Of a stretch of DNA of 64,000 nucleotides, positions 1 to 9,171 are shown one piece after another. Numbering within the stretch: position 1 is the stretch's first letter; the number at the start of each line of letters is the position of its first letter. Made by a program: the position numbers and the translations under genes. The DNA is from UBA7662 sp943369355. Lineage in GTDB: Bacteria > Bacteroidota > Bacteroidia > UBA7662. Where the stretch lies: NCBI GenBank assembly GCA_943369355.1, contig CALRMX020000001.1:434001-498000 (forward strand), given 5' to 3'. The notes under the pieces are model-generated. The model was given only the letters and a program-made list of their open reading frames with translations, was not told the origin of the DNA and did not search any database.

Positions 1-1
1 C

Positions 2-220
2 TTTGCAGTAGGTCAAGAATTCCAAAATAAAATCCCTTTTAAAATACTTGAAAGTGACGAACAATTATTGGAACTCACTTCTTCCAAATATGCAGAAGCT
101 CCAAAACATGTTCGACCGAATAAGTGGTTCTATTTCAAAAATAAAATAGCCTCTACCCTCCGTAAAATGAAAGGAGAAAAGCAGGTCTCAGACTTCAAAA
201 ATCACCTTAAGAATGCGTGA
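2..220 (+). CDS. C-terminal end of a polysaccharide-cluster protein (partial)
   Basis: Frame 2 is open from the window edge to a TGA at 218-220, giving the last 72 residues of a gene that starts outside the window. The tail is basic and lysine-rich at its end. It overlaps the next gene by 8 bases, with the next ATG at 213, as is typical of this cluster. From position it is probably a glycosyltransferase or other polysaccharide-biosynthesis enzyme, but the visible part has no diagnostic motif, so no function is claimed. Confidence 0.6.
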   Translation, partial: FAVGQEFQNKIPFKILESDEQLLELTSSKYAEAPKHVRPNKWFYFKNKIASTLRKMKGEKQVSDFKNHLKNA

Positions 221-992
221 ACTACTAAAGAAATACGCTTTCTTCCACTGGCTCTATCAGTTGAAAATGATGTTTTCTCAATTCATCCGATTCCAGCCCA
301 TTGCGATTGTCAAGGAAAGCCGTTGGTATGCTAAAGATTGGCGCTGGTATAGGTCGAACTTTAGGCTTAATCCAAATTTTGAACTGCGTTTTCGAGATAG
401 ACTACCCATGATCGCCGATAAAACCAGCCACACTCCTTTGGATTCAATTTACTTCCATCAAGATAGCTGGGGAGTTCGCCAAATTGCACGCATTAATCCC
501 GACCGGCACGTTGATGTGGGAAGTTCAGCCATGACGATGGTGATGGTTGCGCAATTTATACCGGTTACCATGGTAGATATACGTCCCTTACCTTACGAGG
601 CGCCAGGTTTAACTTTTCAAGAGGGTAGCATACTCGATTTACCGTTCGAAAGTAATAGCGTTAGCTGTATTTCGTCTTTGTGTGTTGTAGAACATATTGG
701 CCTGGGAAGGTATGGCGACCCGTTAGATGTGTGGGGAAGCGAAAAAGCGGTTAAAGAACTACAGCGCGTGGTTAAACCCGGAGGACACATTATTTTTTCA
801 GTCCCTGTTGATGAACAAAATCGGATTTATTTCAATGCACACCGTGCGTTTACACCGAGTTATGTAGATCAACTCTTCTCGGATTGTAAGTGTGTGGAAG
901 CTAAGTTTATCTACAGAGGCAGTTTGAATGATAAGTATGAACCTGCATTGGGATACGGGGTAGGTTTGTTTTTGTATCAAAAAAATGGCTGA
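213..992 (+). CDS. DUF268-type SAM-dependent methyltransferase
   Basis: 259 aa. A Rossmann-type motif I (HVDVGS, residues 99-104) follows an FHQD motif at 81-84, and a VEHIGLGRYGDP block lies at 159-170. This combination is typical of the DUF268 family, whose members sit in surface polysaccharide clusters. A late KPGGHIIFSVP strand fits a class I methyltransferase fold. It probably methylates a sugar or lipid-linked intermediate in the cytoplasm; the substrate cannot be read from sequence. It overlaps the gene before by 8 bases and the gene after by 8 bases, so translation is probably coupled. Confidence 0.75.
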   Translation: MRELLKKYAFFHWLYQLKMMFSQFIRFQPIAIVKESRWYAKDWRWYRSNFRLNPNFELRFRDRLPMIADKTSHTPLDSIYFHQDSWGVRQIARINPDRHVDVGSSAMTMVMVAQFIPVTMVDIRPLPYEAPGLTFQEGSILDLPFESNSVSCISSLCVVEHIGLGRYGDPLDVWGSEKAVKELQRVVKPGGHIIFSVPVDEQNRIYFNAHRAFTPSYVDQLFSDCKCVEAKFIYRGSLNDKYEPALGYGVGLFLYQKNG

Positions 993-1929
993 GCCTATTC
1001 TTATATTCACCAAGGGAGGTGGTCGTTTAGGGAATCAGCTTTTCAACGTGGTTCACTTACTTGCTTGGCAAAAAGAATTGGCTCCACAAATGCGTATTTG
1101 TGTTTTTTCTTTCTGGCCGTATGCTTCCCTTTTTGAAATTACGGGTGGTAACCAAATCATGTTACAAGGAGAAGCACCAAAATGGATTAAGCTAATTCAT
1201 CAAATCTACAGTCGACTGCCCAACCCATGGAACAGGAGGTTCTTGAAACTGGTAGTAGCAATTCTACATCGCACAGCCCCTTTCTTCAAATTTACAAATC
1301 ACCTTTATCCAGAAACGGATCATATTGTCTTGGACTTAGATGATGCTCGCTTTAATGAAGCAATCGCGTACAACCCCAAGCACCTTCTTTCTGGTTGGTT
1401 GATTCGAAGTTGGAAACTTGTTGAGCAACATCAGCATGCTATTCGCGAAATTCTTCGTCCGCACTCAACGTTTGCCAAAGAGGTTACGGCAAAAATGAAG
1501 GAGATTAGAAAAAGTTACAGCTTCGTAGTTGGTATGCAAATACGCCATGGAGACTACCGCCACTGGCGAAATGGCGAATATTTTCATACTACCGAGGAAT
1601 ACGTAGCCTGGATGAATAGCATCTACAGAACATATTCCGACCAAAATGTGGTGTTTTTGGTAACCTCTGATGAATATCAAGATCCTGAACTTTTCAAGGG
1701 TCTACCCGTAGTATTTTCGAGTGGATCGGTGAACGTGGGAGGTCATTACATGCTAAGCATTTTGGAGTTAAGCGAATGCGACATTATTTGTGGCCCGAAT
1801 AGTACGTTTTCGGCTTGGGCAGCTTTGTTTGGCAACAAACCACTTTATTGGAAGAAGAAAGGTGAAAACTTTTTCGACCCTTCACAAAAATCATCTTTGT
1901 TCGATTTAAAAGACGGCTGGTTCATCTGA
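985..1929 (+). CDS. Alpha-1,2-fucosyltransferase-like glycosyltransferase (GT11-like)
   Basis: 314 aa. The N-terminus carries GRLGNQLF (residues 13-20), the signature of GT11 alpha-1,2-fucosyltransferases. IRHGDY (186-191) matches the conserved GDP-fucose-binding RRGDY-like motif. A GPNSTFSAWAALFG segment near the C-terminus fits the third conserved region. It likely adds fucose to a polysaccharide repeat unit. It overlaps the upstream methyltransferase by 8 bases, and its TGA shares one base with the next ATG. Donor and acceptor are inferred from the family only. Confidence 0.75.
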   Translation: MAEPILIFTKGGGRLGNQLFNVVHLLAWQKELAPQMRICVFSFWPYASLFEITGGNQIMLQGEAPKWIKLIHQIYSRLPNPWNRRFLKLVVAILHRTAPFFKFTNHLYPETDHIVLDLDDARFNEAIAYNPKHLLSGWLIRSWKLVEQHQHAIREILRPHSTFAKEVTAKMKEIRKSYSFVVGMQIRHGDYRHWRNGEYFHTTEEYVAWMNSIYRTYSDQNVVFLVTSDEYQDPELFKGLPVVFSSGSVNVGGHYMLSILELSECDIICGPNSTFSAWAALFGNKPLYWKKKGENFFDPSQKSSLFDLKDGWFI

Positions 1930-2837
1930 TGAATACCGCGGTATTACTCCTCGTTTTTAATCGGCCCGAAACCACTAGAGAAGTATTGGGCCAAATTAGA
2001 AAAGTAAAGCCCAAACGATTGTACGTGGGTTGCGATGCAGCACGCCAAAACAAAACTGGCGAAGACCAAGTAGTTGAAGAAGTTCGTTCAGTTATTAAAG
2101 AAATGGTGGATTGGGAATGTGAGCTTCACACCCTCTATCAGACACAAAATCTGGGCTGTAAGCTGGCTGTAAGTGGGGCCTTATCTTGGTTTTTCGAAAA
2201 AGAAGAGATGGGCATTATCTTGGAAGATGACTGCTTGCCTGATTTGAGTTTTTTCAGCTATTGCGAAGAGTTGCTCCTTAGATTCAGGGATGACGAGTCT
2301 ATTTTTATGATTTCCGGTAATAATTTTCAAAGAGGCCAAAAGGTTACTCCTTATTCCTACTACTATTCATGGCTTACACACATTTGGGGTTGGGCAAGCT
2401 GGCGAAGAAGTTGGCAGAAAGTTGATTTAGAGATGAAAAACTGGGAGGAGTTCAAGCGTAATGGTGGGGTAAGTCAAATTTATCCTAACCGAACTTATGC
2501 TAAAGCGTGGGAAAGAACCTTTGAACGCTACTTGGCCGGCAGATACAACACTTGGGATTACCCGCTCCTATTCGCCAGTTGGTGGCACCGTCAACTCACC
2601 GTTTTACCTGAAGTTAACTTAGTGAGCAATATTGGATTTGGCGGGGTGAATACGCACACATCAAATGACATTCAAACAAGATTAAGTAAAATCCCATCTT
2701 TCGAATTGGTAGATTTGTCACATAATCCAACAAAAAAACCGAATTTAGAAGCTGATTATGAAACCTTTCGATTTTATATGTTTCCAAATCGTATGAGGAA
2801 GTTGGTAAGAATTATTCAAAATAAACTAGGGCTGTAA
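1929..2837 (+). CDS. GT-A fold glycosyltransferase, HlpA-like
   Basis: 302 aa. It starts with a beta-strand and loop typical of GT-A transferases (LLLVFNRPE), has an acidic LEDDC motif at residues 98-102 that would be the metal-binding DXD-like site, and an aromatic HIWGWASWRRSW segment characteristic of the family often annotated as hemolytic protein HlpA-like or nucleotide-diphospho-sugar transferase. There is no signal peptide or membrane segment, so it is probably cytoplasmic or membrane-peripheral in glycan assembly. The start codon overlaps the previous stop by one base. Sugar specificity is unknown. Confidence 0.7.
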   Translation: MNTAVLLLVFNRPETTREVLGQIRKVKPKRLYVGCDAARQNKTGEDQVVEEVRSVIKEMVDWECELHTLYQTQNLGCKLAVSGALSWFFEKEEMGIILEDDCLPDLSFFSYCEELLLRFRDDESIFMISGNNFQRGQKVTPYSYYYSWLTHIWGWASWRRSWQKVDLEMKNWEEFKRNGGVSQIYPNRTYAKAWERTFERYLAGRYNTWDYPLLFASWWHRQLTVLPEVNLVSNIGFGGVNTHTSNDIQTRLSKIPSFELVDLSHNPTKKPNLEADYETFRFYMFPNRMRKLVRIIQNKLGL

Positions 2838-2871
2838 CCCAATTGCTTAACATCAAATCAGCTTAGCTCAT

Positions 2872-3825
2872 ATGTCAGATAAAAAAGTTATCTGTCCTTT
2901 ATCCAAAAGTGCAGACGTAGAACTACTTGAAAAAATTCCAGTTGCTGAACTTGATCGTCTCTATCGACACTTATACCAAGCTCCCATTGCTCGGTTGTAC
3001 CCCAATATCTCTACGATAGACATGTATCGGTCACTCGAAAGTGATCTGATCTGGTTCGAACCCTTGATTCCAGGTGATGAAGTATTCTACAATACGCTAC
3101 AGACAAGACCATGGTATTATGTCGATTTTAAGAGAGAATTTGAGGTTGCGGCATCTTTCATAGGTACAGATGACTCAGTATTAGAAGTAGGAAGTGGAAA
3201 AGGCAATTTTGCGAAGTTCTTAAAAACTAAAAAGTACATAGGATTAGATTTTAGCCAGATGGCGAAAGAAATGGCTAAATCAAACGGTATAACAGTAATT
3301 AATGAGTCAATTCAGTCTCATGCTGAAAAAAACCTACATCAATACGATATTGCTTGCGCGTTTCAAGTTTTGGAGCACGTTCCTGATGTTTATGAGTTTT
3401 TAAAAGGAATGGTTGATGCCTTAAAACCTGGTGGCAAGCTCATTATAGCTGTTCCAAGTGAGGAGAGTTACATCAGTAAATCAAACAACTTAGCTTTAAA
3501 TCTTCCTCCTCATCATATGAGTAGGTATACAGATACTTCGTTGAAGGCTATACCTAGATACTTGGGTGTTGACCTTATTCATCTAGAGCATGACCCTTTA
3601 CAACCTCAGCATCATTTTGATTTCACATATCAACTTGCTCTTAATGCGTTAAAAACAAGATTCGGAATCAGCTATAAATCAGTTGATAATAGCCTATTCA
3701 ATAAAATTCTGCGGCTACCTGCTTTGGCGATTGGAAAGCTGTTAAAAGCTGGGGTTTTTGATAAAAACTGTCCTATTGGTCATACGGTTGTAGCTGTTTA
3801 TCAAAAACGAACTGATGTTATCTGA
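2872..3825 (+). CDS. Class I SAM-dependent methyltransferase
   Basis: 317 aa. Motif I is LEVGSGKG (residues 104-111), followed by an acidic motif II around YIGLDFS, a FQVLEHVPD motif and a LKPGGKLIIAVPSE strand, all as in methyltransferase type 11/23 domains. About 90 residues precede the catalytic domain and begin with a CPL-containing segment whose role is unclear. It follows the previous gene after 34 bases and overlaps the next by 11 bases. Probably modifies a polysaccharide precursor; the substrate is not readable. Confidence 0.75.
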   Translation: MSDKKVICPLSKSADVELLEKIPVAELDRLYRHLYQAPIARLYPNISTIDMYRSLESDLIWFEPLIPGDEVFYNTLQTRPWYYVDFKREFEVAASFIGTDDSVLEVGSGKGNFAKFLKTKKYIGLDFSQMAKEMAKSNGITVINESIQSHAEKNLHQYDIACAFQVLEHVPDVYEFLKGMVDALKPGGKLIIAVPSEESYISKSNNLALNLPPHHMSRYTDTSLKAIPRYLGVDLIHLEHDPLQPQHHFDFTYQLALNALKTRFGISYKSVDNSLFNKILRLPALAIGKLLKAGVFDKNCPIGHTVVAVYQKRTDVI

Positions 3826-4543
3826 GCTAATATTGGCTTATAAAAAGCAACAGTTTATACCGAAGTGGTATAGTGTATGGCTAAATCCTTTTTACATTAT
3901 CCGAAAAGCCTTGTATAATGACATAGCTACTCTGGCTCCACAATTAGGACATGGTCGTTTACTAGATTTCGGGTGTGGCGCTAAACCGTATCGAACTTTA
4001 TTTGATGTTGAAGAATATGTGGGGCTTGATATGGAAAACCCGGGACATCCTCATCTGACCGAGGATGTAGATGTATTCTATGATGGCAAAAACATTCCTT
4101 TTCCAAACAATCACTTCAGCGCTGTCCTTTCAAGCGAAGTACTAGAACATGTTTTTGAGCCGGACCACATTCTATCCGAAATTAATAGGGTATTAAAACC
4201 AGATGCAAAAGGTTTATTTACAGTTCCCTTTGTTTGGAATGAACACGAAATTCCGTTTGATTATGCCCGGTACAGTGCTTACGGATTAGAGCACTTATTT
4301 AAAAAACATGGCTTTGAAATCCTAGAGATTAGAAGAAGTACACATTTTTTCCAAACCCTGATTCAGTTGCACATTTTATATTGGTATCAGCTTTTAGAGA
4401 CCAGGAATAAATTCGTCAATCTACTTATAACTGCTTTTTGCATCAGCCCATTTACAATCATTGGTATTCTTCTTTCCAAAGTATTCCCGAAAAGAAACGG
4501 GTTTTATCACAACTTAATAATCTTGGTCAAGAAAAAGGCATGA
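3815..4543 (+). CDS. Class I SAM-dependent methyltransferase with hydrophobic C-terminus
   Basis: 242 aa. LLDFGCGAKPY (residues 49-59) is a clear SAM-binding motif I, followed by YVGLDME, a SSEVLEHV motif and a RVLKPDAKGLFTVPF strand. The last 50 residues contain a hydrophobic stretch that may anchor the enzyme at the inner membrane, where undecaprenyl-linked glycans are built. It overlaps the preceding methyltransferase by 11 bases, and its stop overlaps the next gene's ATG in an ATGA junction. Two methyltransferases in a row suggest more than one methyl decoration on the glycan. Confidence 0.75.
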   Translation: MLSELILAYKKQQFIPKWYSVWLNPFYIIRKALYNDIATLAPQLGHGRLLDFGCGAKPYRTLFDVEEYVGLDMENPGHPHLTEDVDVFYDGKNIPFPNNHFSAVLSSEVLEHVFEPDHILSEINRVLKPDAKGLFTVPFVWNEHEIPFDYARYSAYGLEHLFKKHGFEILEIRRSTHFFQTLIQLHILYWYQLLETRNKFVNLLITAFCISPFTIIGILLSKVFPKRNGFYHNLIILVKKKA

Positions 4544-5772
4544 AAGTCGTATTGCTTTCAACTTCAGACAGTTCTGGTGGAGCTGCAATTGCTTGCAAAA
4601 GACTCGCTATTTGTTTATCTAATGCTGGACATGACGTAACCATGCTTGTCATGGAAAAAAAAAGCACTGAAAGTTGGATTGAACAAACCTCTTGGCCTAG
4701 GAATAAAATTGATCGAGCCATTAAAGATTTTCAATACTTGTATTCGAAAATGATGGTTTTTAAAGCAGGATTTATTTTTAGTGATGAGCCCTGGTGGGGA
4801 CACGATTTAAGCAAGCACCCAAAATTATTAGAAGCCGATATCATTCAGCTTCATTGGGTTAACCATGGCTTCTTGAGTTTAAAAAATTTAAAATCAATTT
4901 TCAGTCTCAAAAAGCCAATCATTTGGCATATGCACGATTTTTGGCCATTCACAGGAGGATGCCATTATCCTGGACCGTGCAACAGATATCAAGCACATTG
5001 TGGACATTGTCCTGCATTAAGAGAAACGATTGAAAATGATACATCATTCAAAAGGTTATCAGAAAAAATTGAACTCTTCAAAATAAATCCCCCTACCCTT
5101 GTAGGCGCCAGTCAATGGCTTACTAACCGTGCAAATGAATCAAAACTTGGAAAATTTGCAAGGACTACACATATAGCAAATCCCATTTTCAAAAGTGAGT
5201 ATTTTCCATCGAAGGATAAAGAGTCTCTGAAACTGAAACATGGACTAAGCCTGACCAAAAAATACATTTTTTTTGCAGCAATGAATGTAGCGGATAGCCG
5301 GAAAGGTTTTCATGAATTAATATCGGCATTATCGCACTTAAAGGAGGAATCGTATGATATTGAATTACTTATTGCTGGCAAAACATCTGACCATTTAGTG
5401 AACACGCTCCCCTATCCAAGTCGGCTTCTTGGTTCATTAAATTCGGTGGGTATGCGCGAAGCATACCAGATGGCTGAGTTGTTTGTAATTCCTAGCCTAG
5501 AAGAAAACCTGCCAAATACCGTTCTTGAAAGTATGGCTTGCGGTACTCCTGTTGTAGGGTTTGACATTGGTGGCATAGGCGAAATGATTATCGATTACCA
5601 AAATGGAATACTTGCAAAAACAATTTCTTCTCATGGCTTAGCTAAGGCTATTATGTCTGCGCTGAAAACCAATTTTGAGGCTCAACAAATTGTATCCTCA
5701 ATTGATAGATTTGGCCCAGAGCATATAGGAAGCCAATATACTAGGCTATTTTATTCAGTATTGGATAAATAA
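4540..5772 (+). CDS. Glycosyltransferase family 4
   Basis: 410 aa from the ATG at 4540, chosen because it forms an ATGA overlap with the previous stop and gives a typical GT4 N-terminus (MKVVLLSTSDSSGGAAI); longer upstream starts would overlap the methyltransferase by over 100 bases. The C-terminal GT-B half shows the donor-site block IPSLEEN-LPNTVLESMACGTPVVGFD (about residues 316-340), with the E-x7-E spacing of GT4 enzymes. A cysteine-rich segment near the middle (CHYPGPC..C..C) is typical of a subgroup acting in exopolysaccharide assembly. Last gene of the cluster in this window. Confidence 0.85.
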   Translation: MKVVLLSTSDSSGGAAIACKRLAICLSNAGHDVTMLVMEKKSTESWIEQTSWPRNKIDRAIKDFQYLYSKMMVFKAGFIFSDEPWWGHDLSKHPKLLEADIIQLHWVNHGFLSLKNLKSIFSLKKPIIWHMHDFWPFTGGCHYPGPCNRYQAHCGHCPALRETIENDTSFKRLSEKIELFKINPPTLVGASQWLTNRANESKLGKFARTTHIANPIFKSEYFPSKDKESLKLKHGLSLTKKYIFFAAMNVADSRKGFHELISALSHLKEESYDIELLIAGKTSDHLVNTLPYPSRLLGSLNSVGMREAYQMAELFVIPSLEENLPNTVLESMACGTPVVGFDIGGIGEMIIDYQNGILAKTISSHGLAKAIMSALKTNFEAQQIVSSIDRFGPEHIGSQYTRLFYSVLDK

Positions 5773-5806
5773 AAATCCTGGTAGGCATCTGTTTCTACTT
5801 TTTCCT

Positions 5807-5814
5807 TAATTTTG
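5807..5814 (+). promoter_or_regulatory. Candidate -7 element (TAATTTTG) for the LamG/Ig gene
   Basis: TAATTTTG matches the Bacteroidota -7 consensus TAnnTTTG and lies 14 bases before the ATG at 5829. No TTG stands at the expected -33 distance, so this is a moderate call. Confidence 0.4.
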
Positions 5815-5828
5815 GAAAAAGCTATAAC

Positions 5829-7685
5829 ATGAAAAACATTGTTTTTTTTCTTGTTTTAATCAGTTCTTCAGTTTTTGGTCAAGTACCAAGTAATTATCCT
5901 ACCAACGGTTTGATAAGTCTATGGGGCTTAAATAATAACCTAAACGCTTCAACGGCAACATTTAACGGGACATTCTCCAATCTCACCGGAACGTTCGACA
6001 AAAATGGCGGCACTAATATGGCCATGCGATTTTCCGGTCAAAGTAGTTTTGCAACACTCCCACTTGCTGTCATGGCTCAGTGCCCTTATTCCTTTACTAT
6101 CAGTATTTGGGCTAAACCTGATAGCATACAATCAAGTATTGACGGCCATGAGCTAATTAATGACAGAAGTGCTTCTGGCTGGACATATAGATTTAGAATT
6201 GGTTTTTCCTATGGAGGAAATAATCCCAATTTCTCTGTCGACAGCTTGTATATGGACCGAACAGCTAATAATGGCCAACTTGAAAAAATCAATGTACAAG
6301 GTCCAAATGTAGAGGAATGGGTGCATTACGTTTTGACCTATGACACCACTTCACTTTCAAGTGGAATATTAAAAGCATATAGAAATGGGATTTTAGTGAA
6401 CAGCAGGATTACCAGTGGCCCTGTATTCGGTAACCGCGCAATCAATATTGGGCGTACCTTTCACCCTAACACAACGACTGCTGGAAGTGCCTATTATAAA
6501 GGCTCACTAGACGACATTGCCATTTGGAATAGAGCGCTTGATTCAACAGAGATTTTTTTACTATATAATGGTTGTCCCTTTTCAGTGTTGAATCAGCCGA
6601 CTTCCCAAACTACCACCCCGAACAGCTCGGTTCAATTTACGGTGAGCACAAGCGCGAATGTGCAAAAACAATGGCAGATGGCGCCAGCTACAACAGGCGT
6701 ATTCTCGAATATAACCAATGGTGTCAATTTTATTGGCGTTGACAGTTCAGTTCTGACCGTAAGAAATATCTCTTCGCAATTCAATAATGCCCAATTTCGC
6801 TGCGTGCTTACCGACAGCCTCTGTACCAACACCACAACTGCTGCAACTTTGACGGTTAATTGTTGGGACTTGACCACATCTATTCCCAACCCTAGTATGG
6901 TGTCTGTTGGCGATTCAGCCCAGTTTAGTATACAATCCTTAGTCCCAGGAAGTCAATTTCAATGGCAGGTATACTTGGGGAATGTTTGGAACAATATCGC
7001 TGACTTTGGCCAATTCGTTGGTTCTACCACTTCTAGTTTACGGATTCGGAATATCAACTATACTAATCACGGAATGCGCTTTCGCTGTTTGGTTTCGAAC
7101 TCGGGTTGTAGTGACACTTCAGGTATGGGCGAGCTTAGCGTACGGTGTGGATCAATCATCGGTCGTCAACCTCAAAACACTGCTACACGCATAAACCAAG
7201 TGGCTTACTTTCATGTCGATACTATTCCTGGTGCCAGTTACCAATGGCAACGAAACATGGGCTTAGGTTTCAATTCACTTACTAACGGCACCGAGTTTAC
7301 AGGCGTCAATCAACCACGGTTAATGCTCATTAACGCACAAATACTCGACAATAACAGCGCTTTCAGATGTATAGTTAACTTTGCTCACTGCCAAGACACC
7401 TCTGATTTTGCCATTTTAAATGTGGATTGGGGTTTAAATACACCCGAAATTAAGGTCGCTAAGTTCACAGCTTATCCCAATCCCGTACGTAATACGCTTT
7501 TTATTGAATATCCAGGCATACATCAATCGGAAGAGCTCAAAATGATTAATTCGCTTGGACAGCTAGTTTATACAGCTACCGTGCAGAATGAGCACACTGA
7601 GCTTGATCTTACCGGTCTGATGGAAGGTACATATACATTGATATCCGGAACAAGTCGGATGAAAATTATTGTGCTCAAACCTTAA
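5829..7685 (+). CDS. Secreted LamG-domain protein with Ig-like repeats and T9SS sorting domain
   Basis: 618 aa. It has an N-terminal signal peptide (MKNIVFFLVLISSSVFGQ), a concanavalin/LamG-like domain at about residues 22-248 ending in a SLDDIAIWNRALDSTEI motif, then three Ig-like repeats of about 90 residues (about 250-343, 344-443, 444-530). Each repeat carries a QWQ strand and an FRC-containing strand with a following cysteine. The final 75 residues form a type A T9SS sorting domain (YPNPVRNTLFIEY ... GTYTLISG). It should be exported by Sec, cross the outer membrane through T9SS and be released or anchored at the surface. Probably binds glycans or acts as an adhesin; no catalytic residues are seen. 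Confidence 0.85.
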   Translation: MKNIVFFLVLISSSVFGQVPSNYPTNGLISLWGLNNNLNASTATFNGTFSNLTGTFDKNGGTNMAMRFSGQSSFATLPLAVMAQCPYSFTISIWAKPDSIQSSIDGHELINDRSASGWTYRFRIGFSYGGNNPNFSVDSLYMDRTANNGQLEKINVQGPNVEEWVHYVLTYDTTSLSSGILKAYRNGILVNSRITSGPVFGNRAINIGRTFHPNTTTAGSAYYKGSLDDIAIWNRALDSTEIFLLYNGCPFSVLNQPTSQTTTPNSSVQFTVSTSANVQKQWQMAPATTGVFSNITNGVNFIGVDSSVLTVRNISSQFNNAQFRCVLTDSLCTNTTTAATLTVNCWDLTTSIPNPSMVSVGDSAQFSIQSLVPGSQFQWQVYLGNVWNNIADFGQFVGSTTSSLRIRNINYTNHGMRFRCLVSNSGCSDTSGMGELSVRCGSIIGRQPQNTATRINQVAYFHVDTIPGASYQWQRNMGLGFNSLTNGTEFTGVNQPRLMLINAQILDNNSAFRCIVNFAHCQDTSDFAILNVDWGLNTPEIKVAKFTAYPNPVRNTLFIEYPGIHQSEELKMINSLGQLVYTATVQNEHTELDLTGLMEGTYTLISGTSRMKIIVLKP

Positions 7686-7785
7686 TGTTAGTTCAAATAA
7701 ACACTTAATTCAAGCACCTCTTCGTAGGGTCTAAGTTTTGAGAAGAATATTGAATGATTCTTCCGCTCCAATAGAATACCAATAA

Positions 7786-7817
7786 AAAAGCCGGTTCAAA
7801 GAATTGAACCGGCTTTT
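7786..7817. terminator. Bidirectional rho-independent terminator
   Basis: Perfect 14-bp inverted repeat: AAAAGCCGGTTCAA at 7786-7799 and its complement at 7804-7817, with a 4-base loop. A-tract and T-tract flank it on both sides, so it can end both the LamG/Ig gene and the converging nqr operon. Confidence 0.9.
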
Positions 7818-7837
7818 CTTGTACGCTATAAAATCAT

Positions 7838-9157
7838 TTAGCCGCCGAAATCGTCGAAGCTGACATGTTCTTCTGGAACACCCCAATCTTCGCACATTTT
7901 AACCACGGCCTGGTTCATCATAGGTGGTCCACAGAAATAGAATTCTATCTCTTCTGGATCTGCATGCTTGCTTAAATAGTTATCAATAAACGCTTTATGT
8001 ACAAAACCCAAGAAACCATCGCCATCACGGTCTTCAACATCTTTGCTTACTTTCCAGTTGTCTTCTGGCAAAGGCTCGGAGAGAACGATGTGGAAACGGA
8101 AATTTGGGAATTCCTTTTCAATCGCACGGAATTCATCGATATAGAACAACTCTCTTTTCGAACGACCACCGTACCAGAAACTCACTTTGCGGTTAGTTTT
8201 CAAGGTGTGGAACAGGTGGAAAATATGACTACGCAACGGAGCCATACCAGCACCACCACCGATGTACACCATTTCCTTTTCGGTAGGCTTAATGAAAAAC
8301 TCTCCGTAAGGCCCTGAAATGGTTACCTTATCACCTGGTTTGCGTGAGAATACGAAACTCGAACAAATACCTGGGTTTACTTGCATCCAACGGTTATTGG
8401 CACGATCCCAAGGTGGTGTTGCAATACGGATATTCAACATGATAATATTCCCCTCAGCTGGGTGGTTGGCCATGGAGTAAGCTCTAAAGATGGGCTCCGG
8501 GTTTTTCATTTTCAAATCCCAGAGGTTAAACTTATCCCAGTCTTCTTTGAACTTTTCCTTACCGGCTGGATCTGAAGGATGTGGAGCAATGTCGAACGAT
8601 TTGAAGTCAACATCACATGCTGGTACATCCACCTGAATATAGCCACCCGATTCGAAATCGAGGTGTTCACCTTCTGGTAACTTAACTACAAACTCCTTGA
8701 TAAAGGTGGCCACATTGTAGTTAGATACCACTTCACACTCCCATTTTTTGATACCAAATACCTCTTCAGGTACATGTACTCGCATGTCGTTTTTCACTTT
8801 AACCTGACAGGCCAGGCGCCAGTGATCTTGTTGTTCTTTGCGACTTAAATGTCCCTTTTCAGTGGGAAGTACATCTCCCCCACCTTCGGTAACCTGACAA
8901 CGACACATGGCACAGGTGCCACCACCGCCACAAGCCGAAGGAAGGAATAACTTTTGTTCGGAAAGTGTACTTAAAAGCGTACTTCCCGGAGTAGTGAGAA
9001 TCGGATTGGCCTCATCGCCATTCACGATAATTTTGATTTCGCCAGAAGGAACCAATTTCTTCTGGGCGAACATGAGGATGAAAACTAAAGCCAGAATTAC
9101 AAGGAGGAATGCACCTACGCTCAGGCCTACAATTGTCATGGTATCGAATAGCAACAT
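7838..9157 (-). CDS. nqrF: Na+-translocating NADH:quinone reductase subunit F
   Basis: 439 aa, the NADH-oxidising entry subunit. One N-terminal membrane helix (residues 8-30) is followed by a ferredoxin domain with the 2Fe-2S ligands C76, C82, C85 and C117, an FAD-binding domain with RAYSMAN at 225-231, and an NADH-binding domain with GGGAGMAPLRSH. The length and the cysteine spacing match the family. Electrons enter here and pass to the FMNs of NqrC and NqrB. It is the last gene of the operon, 14 bases after nqrE, and is followed by a strong terminator. Confidence 0.97.
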   Translation of the reverse strand: MLLFDTMTIVGLSVGAFLLVILALVFILMFAQKKLVPSGEIKIIVNGDEANPILTTPGSTLLSTLSEQKLFLPSACGGGGTCAMCRCQVTEGGGDVLPTEKGHLSRKEQQDHWRLACQVKVKNDMRVHVPEEVFGIKKWECEVVSNYNVATFIKEFVVKLPEGEHLDFESGGYIQVDVPACDVDFKSFDIAPHPSDPAGKEKFKEDWDKFNLWDLKMKNPEPIFRAYSMANHPAEGNIIMLNIRIATPPWDRANNRWMQVNPGICSSFVFSRKPGDKVTISGPYGEFFIKPTEKEMVYIGGGAGMAPLRSHIFHLFHTLKTNRKVSFWYGGRSKRELFYIDEFRAIEKEFPNFRFHIVLSEPLPEDNWKVSKDVEDRDGDGFLGFVHKAFIDNYLSKHADPEEIEFYFCGPPMMNQAVVKMCEDWGVPEEHVSFDDFGG

Positions 9158-9171
9158 ACTTTTAGTAAAGC

